From the NCBI RefSeq assembly GCF_010728725.1, contig NZ_AP022606.1:806001-870000 (forward strand): a stretch of 64,000 nucleotides of DNA, in the 5' to 3' direction. The position numbers and the translations under genes were made by a program. This document shows positions 1 through 8,444 of this stretch, piece by piece (the stretch's first letter is position 1; the number at the start of each line of letters is the position of its first letter). Under the pieces are notes generated by a model that was not told the DNA's origin, made no database searches, and saw nothing but the letters and a program-made list of their open reading frames with translations. This stretch comes from Mycobacterium branderi (GTDB lineage: Bacteria > Actinomycetota > Actinomycetes > Mycobacteriales > Mycobacteriaceae).

Positions 1-749
1 GCATGGGCGGGCGAGGTCAATGGGTCCCGCGTGCCCGCCATGACGACGGCATGGGCATGTCGGAATGCCGGCAAGGCGTCGTAACGGGTGTGCCGCAGTA
101 TCGATCGGCCGAGCGCCGCAACAGCACGCGGATCGCTTTGCGCTGCCTGCAATGCGGTCCGATTCATATCGTGGCGTCGCGGCTGCTTGCCGTAGGCCGC
201 TCGACCACCTTGCCGCACCAGCAACAGGGGCTTGCTGGGCAGCCTGATCCGGGCCGCCGGCACGAGTACCGCGCGCATCGCGGGCTCGGTACCCGGAACC
301 CGCCTGATCGTGCCCAGCAGATTCCCGGCGCTGGTCGCCACGAAAGCCACCCCGGCGGCGCGTTCGGCGACAATGCGCGGGTGCCGCTGCGCCAACGCCA
401 TCAGGGTCATTCCGCCCAGGGAATGCCCACCGAAAACGATCGGCCCTGCCGGGACCGTCCGGGTCACTACTGCGGCCAAATCGTCGGCGAGTTGCTCGAT
501 CGAAGCGGTCGCCACCGACGCGGAATTGCCATGGCCCCGATGGTCGTAGGCGATCACCCGCACCGACGGATCCGCTCGGACCAGCATGGTCCCGACGTCC
601 TCCCACAGTCGACCCGACAGAGTCCAGCCATGGGTGAGCACGACGGTGACGTCAGGCTCGGTCGAGCCCCATTCCCTGACGTTGAGCCAGGCGTCCGGCA
701 GCGTCAGGCCGTACTGCCGGCACAGCACCTCCGATCGGTCGCTGGTCAT
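1..749 (-). CDS. alpha/beta hydrolase, 3' end outside window (partial)
   Basis: An open frame on the minus strand starts at ATG 749 and runs off the left edge without a stop (at least 249 codons). The translation shows an oxyanion-type THGW segment, a YDHRGHG segment and the nucleophile elbow GGHSLGG about 115 residues in, all typical of the alpha/beta hydrolase fold. The catalytic His would lie beyond the edge. It starts 7 bp after the stop of the upstream SDR, so it is the last visible gene of the leftward operon that begins at 5121. Inferred role: hydrolysis of the ester or lactone made by the BVMO of the same operon. Family call firm, substrate unknown. Confidence 0.85.
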   Translation of the reverse strand, partial: MTSDRSEVLCRQYGLTLPDAWLNVREWGSTEPDVTVVLTHGWTLSGRLWEDVGTMLVRADPSVRVIAYDHRGHGNSASVATASIEQLADDLAAVVTRTVPAGPIVFGGHSLGGMTLMALAQRHPRIVAERAAGVAFVATSAGNLLGTIRRVPGTEPAMRAVLVPAARIRLPSKPLLLVRQGGRAAYGKQPRRHDMNRTALQAAQSDPRAVAALGRSILRHTRYDALPAFRHAHAVVMAGTRDPLTSPAH

Positions 750-756
750 CGCCGGC

Positions 757-1710
757 CTAGCCACGCGAACTGGGCACAGGCGCGGCCTGCACGTCAGAGC
801 GACCGCCGGGCGGATCGAGCGGCTTGGCGTCGAAGCGCTCCAGCAGCCGCTCGCCGAGTTTCTCCAGTGTGCCCACCGAAAATGGTTGGGTCATACGGCG
901 ATTGACACCCGGCGCAATGCGCAGCATGAAATAGCCCAGCCACGCCTCGCTACGCACAGGTACGACCGCGAGGTCGAACCGCACCGCGCGCACAGCCGCA
1001 CGCGCGACGAGGTTGGGGCTCATCGGGGCGAACGGAAGCCTCTCGGCGAGTTCTTGGAGCTGCCGGTTGACCCGCTTTCCCCGATCCATCAGTTCCTGGT
1101 TGACACCGACGGTGATCGCATGTTCGGCGATATTGGTATTGATCACTCCCGGGCAGATCGCGCTGACCCCAACACCTTTGGGTCCCAGTTCCAGACGCAG
1201 GCATTCGGTCAGCATCTTCACCCCAGCCTTGGACACCGAGTACGGGGCCATCACCGGTGTCGGTGTGAATGCCGCGGCCGAGGCGATGTTGACAATGTGC
1301 CCACTGCCCCGTTCCACCATCTGCGCGCCGAAAGCCCGGCATCCGTACACAACACCCATCAGGTTCACGCTGAGCTGCCGCTCCCAGTCGGCCGGACTGA
1401 GCTCCAAAAACGGTCCACCGACCAGCATTCCGGCGTTGTTGACCAACACGTCGGTATACCCGTGCTCGGCGAGCACGTCACGCGCGAACACCTGCCACGC
1501 TTCCGGGTCGGTGACGTCAAGCTGTGCCGCCGAGGCGCTTCGCCCGTGGCCGCGAATCATCGCCGTGGTGGCGGACGCCGCGTCCAGATCGATGTCCGAG
1601 ACCACCACATGGGCGCCCAGCTTGGCGAATTTGATCGCAGTGGCCCGGCCGATGCCGCTCCCCGCGCCGGTGACGACGACGAGGCGGGGACGCAACCTGT
1701 TGATCTTCAC
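757..1710 (-). CDS. short-chain dehydrogenase/reductase (SDR)
   Basis: A 317-aa classical SDR. It has the NAD(P)-binding TGAGSGIG at residues 14-21, NNAG at 91-94 and the catalytic YSVSK (Tyr157, Lys161). The frame is open further upstream, but I chose GTG 1710 because it overlaps the stop of the monooxygenase gene as GTGA and has an AAGGAGAA ribosome site just before it. The family interconverts alcohols and ketones. Next to a BVMO it may supply the ketone substrate. The 60 or so residues after the catalytic core are typical of the longer mycobacterial SDRs of this type. Substrate not determinable. Confidence 0.9.
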   Translation of the reverse strand: MKINRLRPRLVVVTGAGSGIGRATAIKFAKLGAHVVVSDIDLDAASATTAMIRGHGRSASAAQLDVTDPEAWQVFARDVLAEHGYTDVLVNNAGMLVGGPFLELSPADWERQLSVNLMGVVYGCRAFGAQMVERGSGHIVNIASAAAFTPTPVMAPYSVSKAGVKMLTECLRLELGPKGVGVSAICPGVINTNIAEHAITVGVNQELMDRGKRVNRQLQELAERLPFAPMSPNLVARAAVRAVRFDLAVVPVRSEAWLGYFMLRIAPGVNRRMTQPFSVGTLEKLGERLLERFDAKPLDPPGGRSDVQAAPVPSSRG

Positions 1711-3284
1711 ACGTTCTCCTTCGACTTGGCCGCGACGTGCTCGTGCACCGCGGGACCGAGGCTGTAGCGATAGACGTCCAGGTTGTAATGCCGGTTTTGC
1801 CAATACATCTCACCGTGTGTCGACGGCCGGAAGGGCGAGTCGCCCTTGTTGTCGATGTAATACGTGTTCGAGCCCGCACACGTCGGGGTGAACAGGAAGT
1901 TGCGCTCCTGACGCTTCAGACACTTCCGGAAGTACTCGTCGTGCGCTTCCTGACGGATCTCGCAGATCGTCGCGCCGAGGCGTTTGGCTTCTGCGATCGC
2001 GCGGCTCAGATGAGCGGAGGTCGCCTCGATCATCCACAGGTAGGACCCGAGGACGAAGCCGTACGGCCCGGTGATCGTGAACATGTTGGGGAACCCGGGC
2101 ACCGAAACACCTTGGTAGGCCTGGTATCGGTGCTCGTCCCAAAATTGCCCGAGGTTGACACCGTCGCGACCGATGACCGGGAAAGGCGGAACCGCTCGGT
2201 TGTCCCACAGCCGGAAGCCGGTCGCGCAGATCAATACGTCGACGGAATGCTCCATGCCGTCGACGGTGCGCACGCCGGTTTCGGTGATGCGGTCGATGGT
2301 TTCGGTGACCAGGCTGACGTCGCTGCGGTTGAACGTTTTCAGATAGTCGTTGGACATCGACGGTCGCTTGCATCCCAGCCCGTAGCGCGGGATCAGCTTC
2401 TCCCGGATCACCGGGTCATCGACTTGGCTGCGCATCCAGCGCCGCACCGGGATTTCCGCCAGTTGTCGGCTGGCGTCGGTCAGCCAGCGCGGGCCGATCA
2501 GCTGGCCGCTCATCGCGATCTCGGTCGCCACGGTGCCCACGAGGCGGATCGCCGACCGAAGCCGCCTGCGTCCCATGACCCAACGGCCGACGGACTTCAT
2601 TTCCATGTCGAATTTGGGGAATACCCAGATGGGGGTGCGCTGGAAGACGGTCAGGTGATCGACCTCGTCGACAATGGCCGGCACTACCTGCAACGCGGTC
2701 GCACCGGTGCCGATGATCGCGACCCGCTTGCCCTGCAGCGCGACGTCGTGATCCCACAACGCGGTGTGCATCAGCGTGCCGCCGAAATCGTCAAGGCCCG
2801 GGATATCCGGCATTTTCGGGCTTTCCAGCCCGCCGACCGCCATCACCGCGTATCGGCCGGTGATCTGCTCGCCGCCGTCGGTGGTCAACCGCCACAGGCC
2901 GTTGAGCTCGTCGAAGACTGCCGAGGTAATCGTGGTGTTCAGTCGCAGCTTCTGTCGCAGACCGTACTTGTCCACCATGTCGTTGGCGTAGTCGCGAAGC
3001 TCCTCCCCCGGCGCGAACAGCCGCGACCAGTCACCGCGCTGCTCGTAAGAAAAGCTATAGACGAACGACGGAATATCCACCGCCACACCAGGATAGGTGT
3101 TGGCATGCCATGTCCCGCCGACCTGATCCCACTTGTCTACGAGGACGAAATCGTGAATTCCCTGTCGCTGTAACGCGATACCTGCGCCGATGCCGCCGAA
3201 GCCCGCTCCGACAACGACGACCTCGTAGTCGGGAGTCACGCGCTCGCCGGTCGGCGCCTGCTCGATGTCAACAGTTGTACTCAA
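1707..3284 (-). CDS. FAD-dependent Baeyer-Villiger-type monooxygenase (525 aa)
   Basis: Class B flavoprotein monooxygenase. It has an FAD Rossmann motif GAGFGG at residues 26-31, the GGTWxxxxYPGxxxD motif at 56-70, the intact BVMO fingerprint FxGxxxHxxxW (Phe167, His173, Trp177), and a second NADPH-binding GTGATA at 192-197. The start is TTG 3284, supported by a GGGGAGG ribosome site about 9 nt upstream. The family uses NADPH and O2 to convert ketones to esters or lactones. It overlaps the downstream SDR by 4 bp and follows a Metal_hydrol gene by 13 bp, so it belongs to the operon starting at 5121. It is the only one of the four monooxygenases here with the canonical fingerprint His. Confidence 0.92.
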   Translation of the reverse strand: MSTTVDIEQAPTGERVTPDYEVVVVGAGFGGIGAGIALQRQGIHDFVLVDKWDQVGGTWHANTYPGVAVDIPSFVYSFSYEQRGDWSRLFAPGEELRDYANDMVDKYGLRQKLRLNTTITSAVFDELNGLWRLTTDGGEQITGRYAVMAVGGLESPKMPDIPGLDDFGGTLMHTALWDHDVALQGKRVAIIGTGATALQVVPAIVDEVDHLTVFQRTPIWVFPKFDMEMKSVGRWVMGRRRLRSAIRLVGTVATEIAMSGQLIGPRWLTDASRQLAEIPVRRWMRSQVDDPVIREKLIPRYGLGCKRPSMSNDYLKTFNRSDVSLVTETIDRITETGVRTVDGMEHSVDVLICATGFRLWDNRAVPPFPVIGRDGVNLGQFWDEHRYQAYQGVSVPGFPNMFTITGPYGFVLGSYLWMIEATSAHLSRAIAEAKRLGATICEIRQEAHDEYFRKCLKRQERNFLFTPTCAGSNTYYIDNKGDSPFRPSTHGEMYWQNRHYNLDVYRYSLGPAVHEHVAAKSKENV

Positions 3285-3297
3285 CTCGGATCCTCCC

Positions 3298-4191
3298 CTA
3301 CTTCAGGTGCCCGACGAGGGCGCCCTCGGCACCGAACAGTTCTTGGCGCCACCGCTCCACCAGATAGTCGGTTTCGATGTCGTCCGGATGGAAGCCTGGT
3401 CTCATGTAGGTGCGCAGGTCTGCCATCAACCCTTTCACCAACGGTCCTCGGAACAGCCCGATGGTCTGCCGCAGCACTGTGATCGGGTGCCATCCCCTGG
3501 GGTCCGTCGCGATGGACAACAGCACTCCCACCGTCACCACCGGGATGGTGAAGAAGTACATGACCGCCATCACCGAAATGCGGAGCCACTCCGGCCCGCC
3601 GACCGCGCGGTAGACGTCGAAGGCGACAGATTTGTGTTCCAGTTCCTCCACGGCGTGCCAGTTGAACAGGTTGCGGACCTCCGGATCCTCGGCGATTGCT
3701 TGGATTTCGTCGCTGGACAGTACGCGCTCGGCCAGCGTCGCGGTGTAGTGTTCCGCCGCCGCCGTCATCGCCAGATGCGCTAGCGCGGGGGCTCGGTTCT
3801 CGATACGCAGGACCAGCCGCTGGCGGCGGCTGTCATGGGGAAACGTGAACAGCCGGACGAACGGATAGCCCATCTCGATGAGTTTCTCGTTGAGCCGGCG
3901 GTGTTCCTGGCCATGCACCGACTCCTGACCGATGAACGCGGCCACCCGCTTCTTCAGCACCGGATCGGTCACCTGATCGGCAAAGCGACGCACCGACCGG
4001 ATGAACGACTCCTCTCCCGGCGGAAAAGCGGCCGACAGCACGGCAACCAGATGGCTGAACGGAATATCGCCCTCCACGAAATGGTGCTTCATCGGCTGGG
4101 GATCGCCGAACCGGAACCGGATCCGCCGCACCTTCGGGTAGGCAGTCACCGCTTCCCCGTTCGTGGCTGTCATCGCCCGTGCAGTAGACAT
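3298..4191 (-). CDS. Metal_hydrol (PF10118-type) diiron-like protein, copy 2
   Basis: A 297-aa protein of the predicted metal-dependent hydrolase family. It is rich in paired Glu/His motifs like those of ferritin-like diiron proteins: PPGEESF near residue 57, QESxHGQEH at 89-97, AAEH at 145-148 and EELEHKS at 182-188. A hydrophobic stretch at about 204-226 may associate with the membrane. It is a clear tandem paralogue of the next gene upstream, with the same motifs in the same order and the same length. The two are 30 bp apart and the BVMO follows 13 bp downstream. No member of the family has a reaction I can assign with confidence; an oxidative or hydroxylating diiron role is inference. Confidence 0.85.
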   Translation of the reverse strand: MSTARAMTATNGEAVTAYPKVRRIRFRFGDPQPMKHHFVEGDIPFSHLVAVLSAAFPPGEESFIRSVRRFADQVTDPVLKKRVAAFIGQESVHGQEHRRLNEKLIEMGYPFVRLFTFPHDSRRQRLVLRIENRAPALAHLAMTAAAEHYTATLAERVLSSDEIQAIAEDPEVRNLFNWHAVEELEHKSVAFDVYRAVGGPEWLRISVMAVMYFFTIPVVTVGVLLSIATDPRGWHPITVLRQTIGLFRGPLVKGLMADLRTYMRPGFHPDDIETDYLVERWRQELFGAEGALVGHLK

Positions 4192-4221
4192 GGCCGCTCT
4201 CTCCTTCTAGTTATCGGTAGG

Positions 4222-5121
4222 TCATTTCAGGTGGTCGACGAGTGCGCCGTTCGCACCGAAAAGCTCTGTCTGCCAACGCTTCAGCAAGGCCGTCGTATCG
4301 ATGTCGTCGGGATGGAAACCCGGCCGCAGGTACTTGGCCAGGTCGCTGAACAGGCCTTTGAACAGCGGGCCGCGCAGCTGTGCGTAGGTCTCCCGAACCA
4401 AGCGGACAGGCTGGCGTCGCGCGACCGGGTCGCGGGCCAGCGACACCGCCAGTGACGTGGCGGTCAGCGGAATCGTGAGAGCAATGAGCGCCACCATCAC
4501 CGCGATGCGCGCACGCTCGGAACCGCCCACCGCCCGATACACGTCAAACGCCACCGATTTGTGCTCGAGCTCTTCCAGCGCGTGCCAATTCAGCAGATTC
4601 CATACCTCCGAATCGCCTGGGATCGCCTGGATTTCGTCGTTGGCCAACACCCGCTCGGCCAACACGGCGGTGTAATGCTCTGCGGCCGCGGTCATCGCCA
4701 GATGCATTCGGCTCGGGATCCGCTGCTCGAAGCGAATCTGCCTTTCCTTCCACGGCTTCGAGTCCCACCACTCGATCCGGTAGCCCTTTTCGACGAGCTT
4801 CTCGTTGAGCCGGCGATGCTCTTGGCCGTGCATGGATTCCTGGCCGATGAACCCGGCGACCCGCTTCTTCAGCGTCGGGTCGGTGATGTGGTCGGCGAAG
4901 CTTCGCACCGACCGGATGAACGACTCCTCACCGGGCGGAAAAGCAGCCGACAGGCCCGCCACGAAGTGGCTGAACACGATGTCGTCGTTGACGAAGTACT
5001 TGCCGTAGGTGCGGTCCTCGCCGAAGCGGAAGCGAATCCGCCTGGTCTTGGGGTAGCCGGCCGTTTTCCCGGCCGCGTCGACGACGGCGACTGCTCCTCG
5101 CCCTGAATGCCCGCTGGCCAT
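4222..5121 (-). CDS. Metal_hydrol (PF10118-type) diiron-like protein, copy 1
   Basis: A 299-aa paralogue of the 3298-4191 product, sharing PPGEESFIRSVR, the QESMHGQEHRRLNEKL block, AAEHYT and EELEHKSVAFDVYRAVGG. It is the first gene of the leftward operon. ATG 5121 is preceded by an AAAGGGG ribosome site. Upstream is a 370-bp non-coding leader with a palindrome cluster at 5144-5170 and a strong promoter at 5415-5443. Tandem copies with intact metal-ligand motifs suggest both are functional, perhaps on related substrates or as a heteromer. That is inference. Confidence 0.85.
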   Translation of the reverse strand: MASGHSGRGAVAVVDAAGKTAGYPKTRRIRFRFGEDRTYGKYFVNDDIVFSHFVAGLSAAFPPGEESFIRSVRSFADHITDPTLKKRVAGFIGQESMHGQEHRRLNEKLVEKGYRIEWWDSKPWKERQIRFEQRIPSRMHLAMTAAAEHYTAVLAERVLANDEIQAIPGDSEVWNLLNWHALEELEHKSVAFDVYRAVGGSERARIAVMVALIALTIPLTATSLAVSLARDPVARRQPVRLVRETYAQLRGPLFKGLFSDLAKYLRPGFHPDDIDTTALLKRWQTELFGANGALVDHLK

Positions 5122-5143
5122 AGCCCAGCCCCTTTCTGAACGC

Positions 5144-5170
5144 CTAGTACCTAGTACTAGTAGTACTAGT
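5144..5170. promoter_or_regulatory. CTAGTA palindrome cluster, candidate operator
   Basis: Overlapping palindromes: CTAGTACTAG at 5151-5160 is a perfect 10-bp palindrome, and ACTAGTA-G-TACTAGT at 5156-5170 is a perfect 7+1+7 inverted repeat. A further CTAGTAC lies at 5144-5150. The cluster sits about 25-50 bp upstream of ATG 5121. Its AT-rich, dyad-symmetric form stands out in this GC-rich genome and fits a TetR-type operator or a second, gene-proximal promoter. It does not match the 15-bp motif shared by the other operons, so it implies a different regulator. Confidence 0.45.
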
Positions 5171-5414
5171 TACAGACGGTACTGCGCGGCATCGCGCCGC
5201 GCAAGACCCTTCTTCGATAACGGCTGTCGGGTACGGCATGCCTGAGCGTTGCACCGGAATTTATTGCAGGACAAGGCAATCCGCGAGACAAGTGCCAAAC
5301 TCGACAATTGGCACGTCCACCTGTCGCCCACCGGGCAACGACGGTCATGACGACCTTGCGGTCGGTCCCGCGGCTGGGCGCATCGTCATCCTCCACCGTC
5401 CTGCGGATGACCAA

Positions 5415-5443
5415 ATAATGTGACTGATACGTCACTCTGTCAA
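5415..5443 (-). promoter_or_regulatory. promoter A with embedded operator
   Basis: Read on the minus strand: -35 TTGACA (5443-5438), a 17-bp spacer, then -10 CATTAT (5420-5415). The spacer contains AGTGACGTATCAGTC (5436-5422) with the palindromic core TGACGTATCA. It is almost identical, base for base, to promoter B at 6241-6269. It reads into the leftward BVMO operon starting at 5121. An operator between -35 and -10 is a classic repressor position. Confidence 0.65.
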
Positions 5444-5491
5444 GAGTGGCTGTCTGGCAGCGCGGTTATGCGCGGACATCCGCCGGGGCGC

Positions 5492-6199
5492 TCAGCCGGC
5501 GCTGTCGAGCGGTAGCACTCTTTCGTCGGGATCGATGACGACACCGCGCGCCGCGGCCGTTGTCGCAAGGGCACCCCAGACAAAGCAGGTGAGCTGCTCG
5601 ACCAGAGCGCACTTGTTGATCGTCGGAGAGTTGAGCCAGCGCAGCACCCCGAGTGCCACCGACCCAAGGGCGGCATCGACGACATACTCGAGATCGCCGC
5701 TGCTTCCGCCGCGCGCCCGCAGTACCGCGGCCCAAACCTCAACCATCGCATCCGATAACGGCCTGCCGCTGTCGATCAACTCCGTAGCCGAACGCCCGTC
5801 TCTGAAATGCGAACCAACCAGGAAGCGGAAGAGCGCCGGCCGCTCGTCGACCAGGTCGACGTATCCGGTCAGCGCCGAGCGGACCAACTCTCGCGCCGTG
5901 GCGGTGACATCGAAATGCGGCACCACGCGCTCGATGATCATCTCCTGCACCCGTTCGGCGACCGCGGCGAACAACGTCGCCTTGTCCTCGAAAAAGCGAT
6001 ACAGCTTCGGCCGCGGCACAGCGGCCGTCTTGAGGACGTCGTCGATGGACAGATGTGGACCGTGCTCTTCGATCGCGCGAAGTGTGGCATCTACCAACTG
6101 GGACCGCACGGCGGCCCGGTGCTCACTCCACCGGTCGGCCCGGGCATCTCCGGTCAGCTTCGGGAGGCGCCCACGACCAGCGGCAACGCGCGTCGACAC
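5492..6199 (-). CDS. TetR-family transcriptional regulator
   Basis: A 235-aa TetR repressor. The N-terminal helix-turn-helix spans roughly residues 30-80 (a VDATLRAIEEHG helix, then IDDVLKTAAVPRPKLYRFF), followed by a divergent ligand-binding domain. The likely start is GTG 6199; it has no strong ribosome site, so the start is uncertain. The gene lies between two nearly identical promoters, one just downstream (5415-5443, reading left) and one upstream (6241-6269, reading right). That makes it the prime candidate for the repressor that binds the shared 15-bp motif. Ligand unknown, perhaps a lipid intermediate of the adjacent pathways. Confidence 0.85.
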   Translation of the reverse strand: MSTRVAAGRGRLPKLTGDARADRWSEHRAAVRSQLVDATLRAIEEHGPHLSIDDVLKTAAVPRPKLYRFFEDKATLFAAVAERVQEMIIERVVPHFDVTATARELVRSALTGYVDLVDERPALFRFLVGSHFRDGRSATELIDSGRPLSDAMVEVWAAVLRARGGSSGDLEYVVDAALGSVALGVLRWLNSPTINKCALVEQLTCFVWGALATTAAARGVVIDPDERVLPLDSAG

Positions 6200-6240
6200 G
6201 GAGGCAATCGTAATCGACAGGCATACGCGGCCCGCATCGC

Positions 6241-6269
6241 TTGACAGAGTGACATATCAGTCCGATTAT
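6241..6269 (+). promoter_or_regulatory. promoter B with embedded operator
   Basis: TTGACA at 6241-6246, a 17-bp spacer and GATTAT at 6264-6269. The spacer holds AGTGACATATCAGTC (6248-6262) with core TGACATATCA. It points into the rightward BVMO operon starting at ATG 6311 and lies 42 bp from the TetR start, so one bound repressor could control both divergent transcripts. From TTGACAGAGTGAC to ATTATTT it matches promoter A with only three differences. Confidence 0.7.
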
Positions 6270-6310
6270 TTCGGGAAGGGACACTAGCCGGTGACTGGTG
6301 GAAGGACGCG

Positions 6311-7867
6311 ATGCAGCCCGACGAAGAGCCCGACCACGAAGTTGCCATCATCGGCGCCGGACTTGGCGGGATCTGCGCCGCGATCAAACTGCGTGAAATC
6401 GGCGTCGAGGATTTCGTGATCATCGACCGGGATGCAGGTTTCGGGGGCACGTGGCTGCGGAACACCTATCCCGGGGTGGGCGCCGACATCCCGGCGATCG
6501 CCTACCAGTTCTCTTTTGCGCCAAAAGGCAACTGGCGACGGTTTTTTGCCGACGGCGACGAGATCCGACAATACATCCTCGATTTGGCCATGACTCACCG
6601 CCTTTACCCGCACGCGCGGTTCAACACCAGAGTCGAGCGCGAGGTTTTCGACGACGAAACCCACCAATGGCAGTTGCACACCGCCGACGGCGACGTCATC
6701 ACCGCCCGCTTTGTCATCAGCGCCATCGGCGCCTACATCAACCCGAAAACCCAGCCGGACATCCCCGGGCTGGACAGCTTCGCCGGACCCGTGCTGATCC
6801 CCTCACGCTGGCAGCATGATCTTGACTTGCGCGGCAAGAAGGTCGGCATCATCGGCGTCGGCAGCTCCACGGTGCAGATCGCGCCGGCGATCGCTCCCGA
6901 CGTCGCCAAGCTCGACATCTACCAGCGCACCCCCCAGTGGTACTTCCCCAAGCCGGACTTCCCGATACCCGTTCTGCTTCAGCGGATGCTGGCCCATCGC
7001 CGATTCGCCAACGCGGTGCACTCCGTGGCGTTGGCGTTCATCGAAGCCGGGCTCCGGGTCCTCATCTACACACCGCGGCCGCTGTTTCGGGTGGGCGCAG
7101 CGATTTTCGACCGCGTGGCGCTAGTGGCCTACATGCTGTGGCTGCGCTACAAGGTCCGGGACCGCCAGGTCCGATCCCAGCTTCGTCCCCGCTTCGGTGC
7201 AGGTTGCACGCGAGGCACTCTCGGCGGCGACTACCTTCCGGTGTTCAACCGCCGCAACGTAGAGCTGAGCAGCATCGGAATCGACCGGATCACGCCGCAC
7301 GGAATCGTCGACACCGCGGGAGTGGAGCGGCCCATCGACGTGCTCGTGCTTGCCACCGGCTACGAGATGTTCTCCGATCCGGAAACGTATCGGATCGGGA
7401 CAGTCCTGGGCAGCAACGGGTTTGACCTTGCGGAGTTCTATCACCGCAACGGCTTGCAGGCCTACCAGAGTGTGACGGTCCCGGGACTGCCGAACCGGTT
7501 CATGATGGTCGGGCCATATTCATGGACGGGCACCAGTTTCCACTACATCCTCGAGAACTCGATGCGGCACATCAGCGCGGTGATCTCGCTGGCCCGTGCC
7601 CAGAACGCAACCCGGGTCGAAGTCACCAAAGATGCGCTGGCTCGGTTCCAGGCGGGCCTGCGACGCAGCGGCGCCAACCTTCAGCGCTACTTCAGCGTCA
7701 ACTGCGCGGGTTCGAACAGCTACTTCATCAACTCCCACGGGGACACGCCGTATGTGCGGCCGTGGACCATCCTGCAGTCACGCCGTCGCAGCGTGCGGTT
7801 CCCGGCGTCAGACTACGAGTTCACCCGCCTGACTAGTCGTGCACGAGAGGCCAGATATGCGGTTTGA
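6311..7867 (+). CDS. FAD-dependent monooxygenase, BVMO-like (518 aa)
   Basis: First gene of the rightward operon, with a GGTGGAAGGA ribosome site before ATG 6311. FAD motif GAGLGG at residues 15-20, GGTWxxxxYPGxxxD at 45-59 and a second Rossmann motif GVGSS near 182-186. The BVMO fingerprint is altered: Phe157 and Gly159 and Trp167 are present, but the fingerprint His is Ile163. The enzyme may therefore be an N- or C-oxygenating flavoprotein monooxygenase or a divergent BVMO. It overlaps the next gene by 11 bp. FAD/NADPH monooxygenase activity is a firm family inference; the exact reaction is not. Confidence 0.88.
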   Translation: MQPDEEPDHEVAIIGAGLGGICAAIKLREIGVEDFVIIDRDAGFGGTWLRNTYPGVGADIPAIAYQFSFAPKGNWRRFFADGDEIRQYILDLAMTHRLYPHARFNTRVEREVFDDETHQWQLHTADGDVITARFVISAIGAYINPKTQPDIPGLDSFAGPVLIPSRWQHDLDLRGKKVGIIGVGSSTVQIAPAIAPDVAKLDIYQRTPQWYFPKPDFPIPVLLQRMLAHRRFANAVHSVALAFIEAGLRVLIYTPRPLFRVGAAIFDRVALVAYMLWLRYKVRDRQVRSQLRPRFGAGCTRGTLGGDYLPVFNRRNVELSSIGIDRITPHGIVDTAGVERPIDVLVLATGYEMFSDPETYRIGTVLGSNGFDLAEFYHRNGLQAYQSVTVPGLPNRFMMVGPYSWTGTSFHYILENSMRHISAVISLARAQNATRVEVTKDALARFQAGLRRSGANLQRYFSVNCAGSNSYFINSHGDTPYVRPWTILQSRRRSVRFPASDYEFTRLTSRAREARYAV

Positions 7868-8444
7868 CGCCATACCGATTACGGCAGAATGTGCCGACGA
7901 GTTCTTCTGCACGGCACCGTTCGTCACTCACGTCCAACGCAGCTTCGCGGCCCCGCCGGAAGACGTTTGGGGGGTCATCGCCGGCAGCCGGATGTGGTCC
8001 TGGCTGCCGATGGTGTGGGGATGCCGCTACCCGGTGGCTACCGAACCGGCGGCAGGCGTGGTCCGCGATTTCCAGATGCACGTCCACAAGTGGCTGGTGT
8101 TCGCCCAGCACGAGCAGCTCATCGAATTCGATGCAGCTCGAATGATGATGCGCTACACCGCGATTGATGCCACACTGCCGGTTTTCGGGTCTTGGTGCGA
8201 GGAGTACCGGGTGGAGCCGGCCGACAATCCCGGGCATGCCACGGTGAAGTGGACGCTAGCCTGCGCCCCGCGATACCTGCGCCGGATACCAGGTGTGCGC
8301 GTTGCGCTGCGTCCGGTGGCGGCCGTCCTGCAGCCGGTCTTCCGTTTCGGGTTGGGCGGCCTGGAACGCGAACTGCCGTCGCATGCGCCGCCGCAACTCA
8401 CTGCGGGAATCCCGCTCGGGCTAAACAGCAAGGACCACACATGA
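7857..8444 (+). CDS. SRPBCC (START/Bet v 1-like) family protein
   Basis: A 195-aa protein with the pattern of polyketide-cyclase/SRPBCC lipid-binding proteins: an N-terminal VQRSFAAPPEDVWGVI strand-helix, a central RDFQMHVHKW segment and a C-terminal amphipathic helix. I chose ATG 7857, which follows GAGAGG by about 6 nt, over the in-frame GTG 7839. It starts inside the end of the monooxygenase gene and overlaps the next one as ATGA, so it is translationally coupled between two monooxygenases. It probably binds or shapes a hydrophobic substrate or intermediate. No catalytic residues can be named. Confidence 0.7.
   Translation: MRFDAIPITAECADEFFCTAPFVTHVQRSFAAPPEDVWGVIAGSRMWSWLPMVWGCRYPVATEPAAGVVRDFQMHVHKWLVFAQHEQLIEFDAARMMMRYTAIDATLPVFGSWCEEYRVEPADNPGHATVKWTLACAPRYLRRIPGVRVALRPVAAVLQPVFRFGLGGLERELPSHAPPQLTAGIPLGLNSKDHT

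Larger units (their letters stand above)
5122..5491. other. intergenic region, 370 bp, regulatory
   Basis: I see no convincing gene here. The stretch lies between the TetR stop (5492) and the first gene of the leftward operon (5121). It holds a consensus promoter with an embedded operator (5415-5443, minus strand) and a cluster of CTAGTA-based palindromes (5144-5170) just upstream of the ribosome site of the 5121 gene. If transcription starts near 5407, the mRNA leader is nearly 290 nt long, which is unusual for a mycobacterial operon. Confidence 0.6.

Noticed and set aside
3..905. A 300-codon open frame on the plus strand at the left edge
   Set aside because: It is the antisense shadow of the alpha/beta hydrolase and SDR genes on the minus strand. 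The minus-strand frame has clear catalytic motifs; this one has a biased Arg/Pro/His composition and no family pattern.
5166..5435. An 89-codon open frame in the 5122-5491 gap
   Set aside because: It begins inside promoter A, has no ribosome site and shows no family motif.
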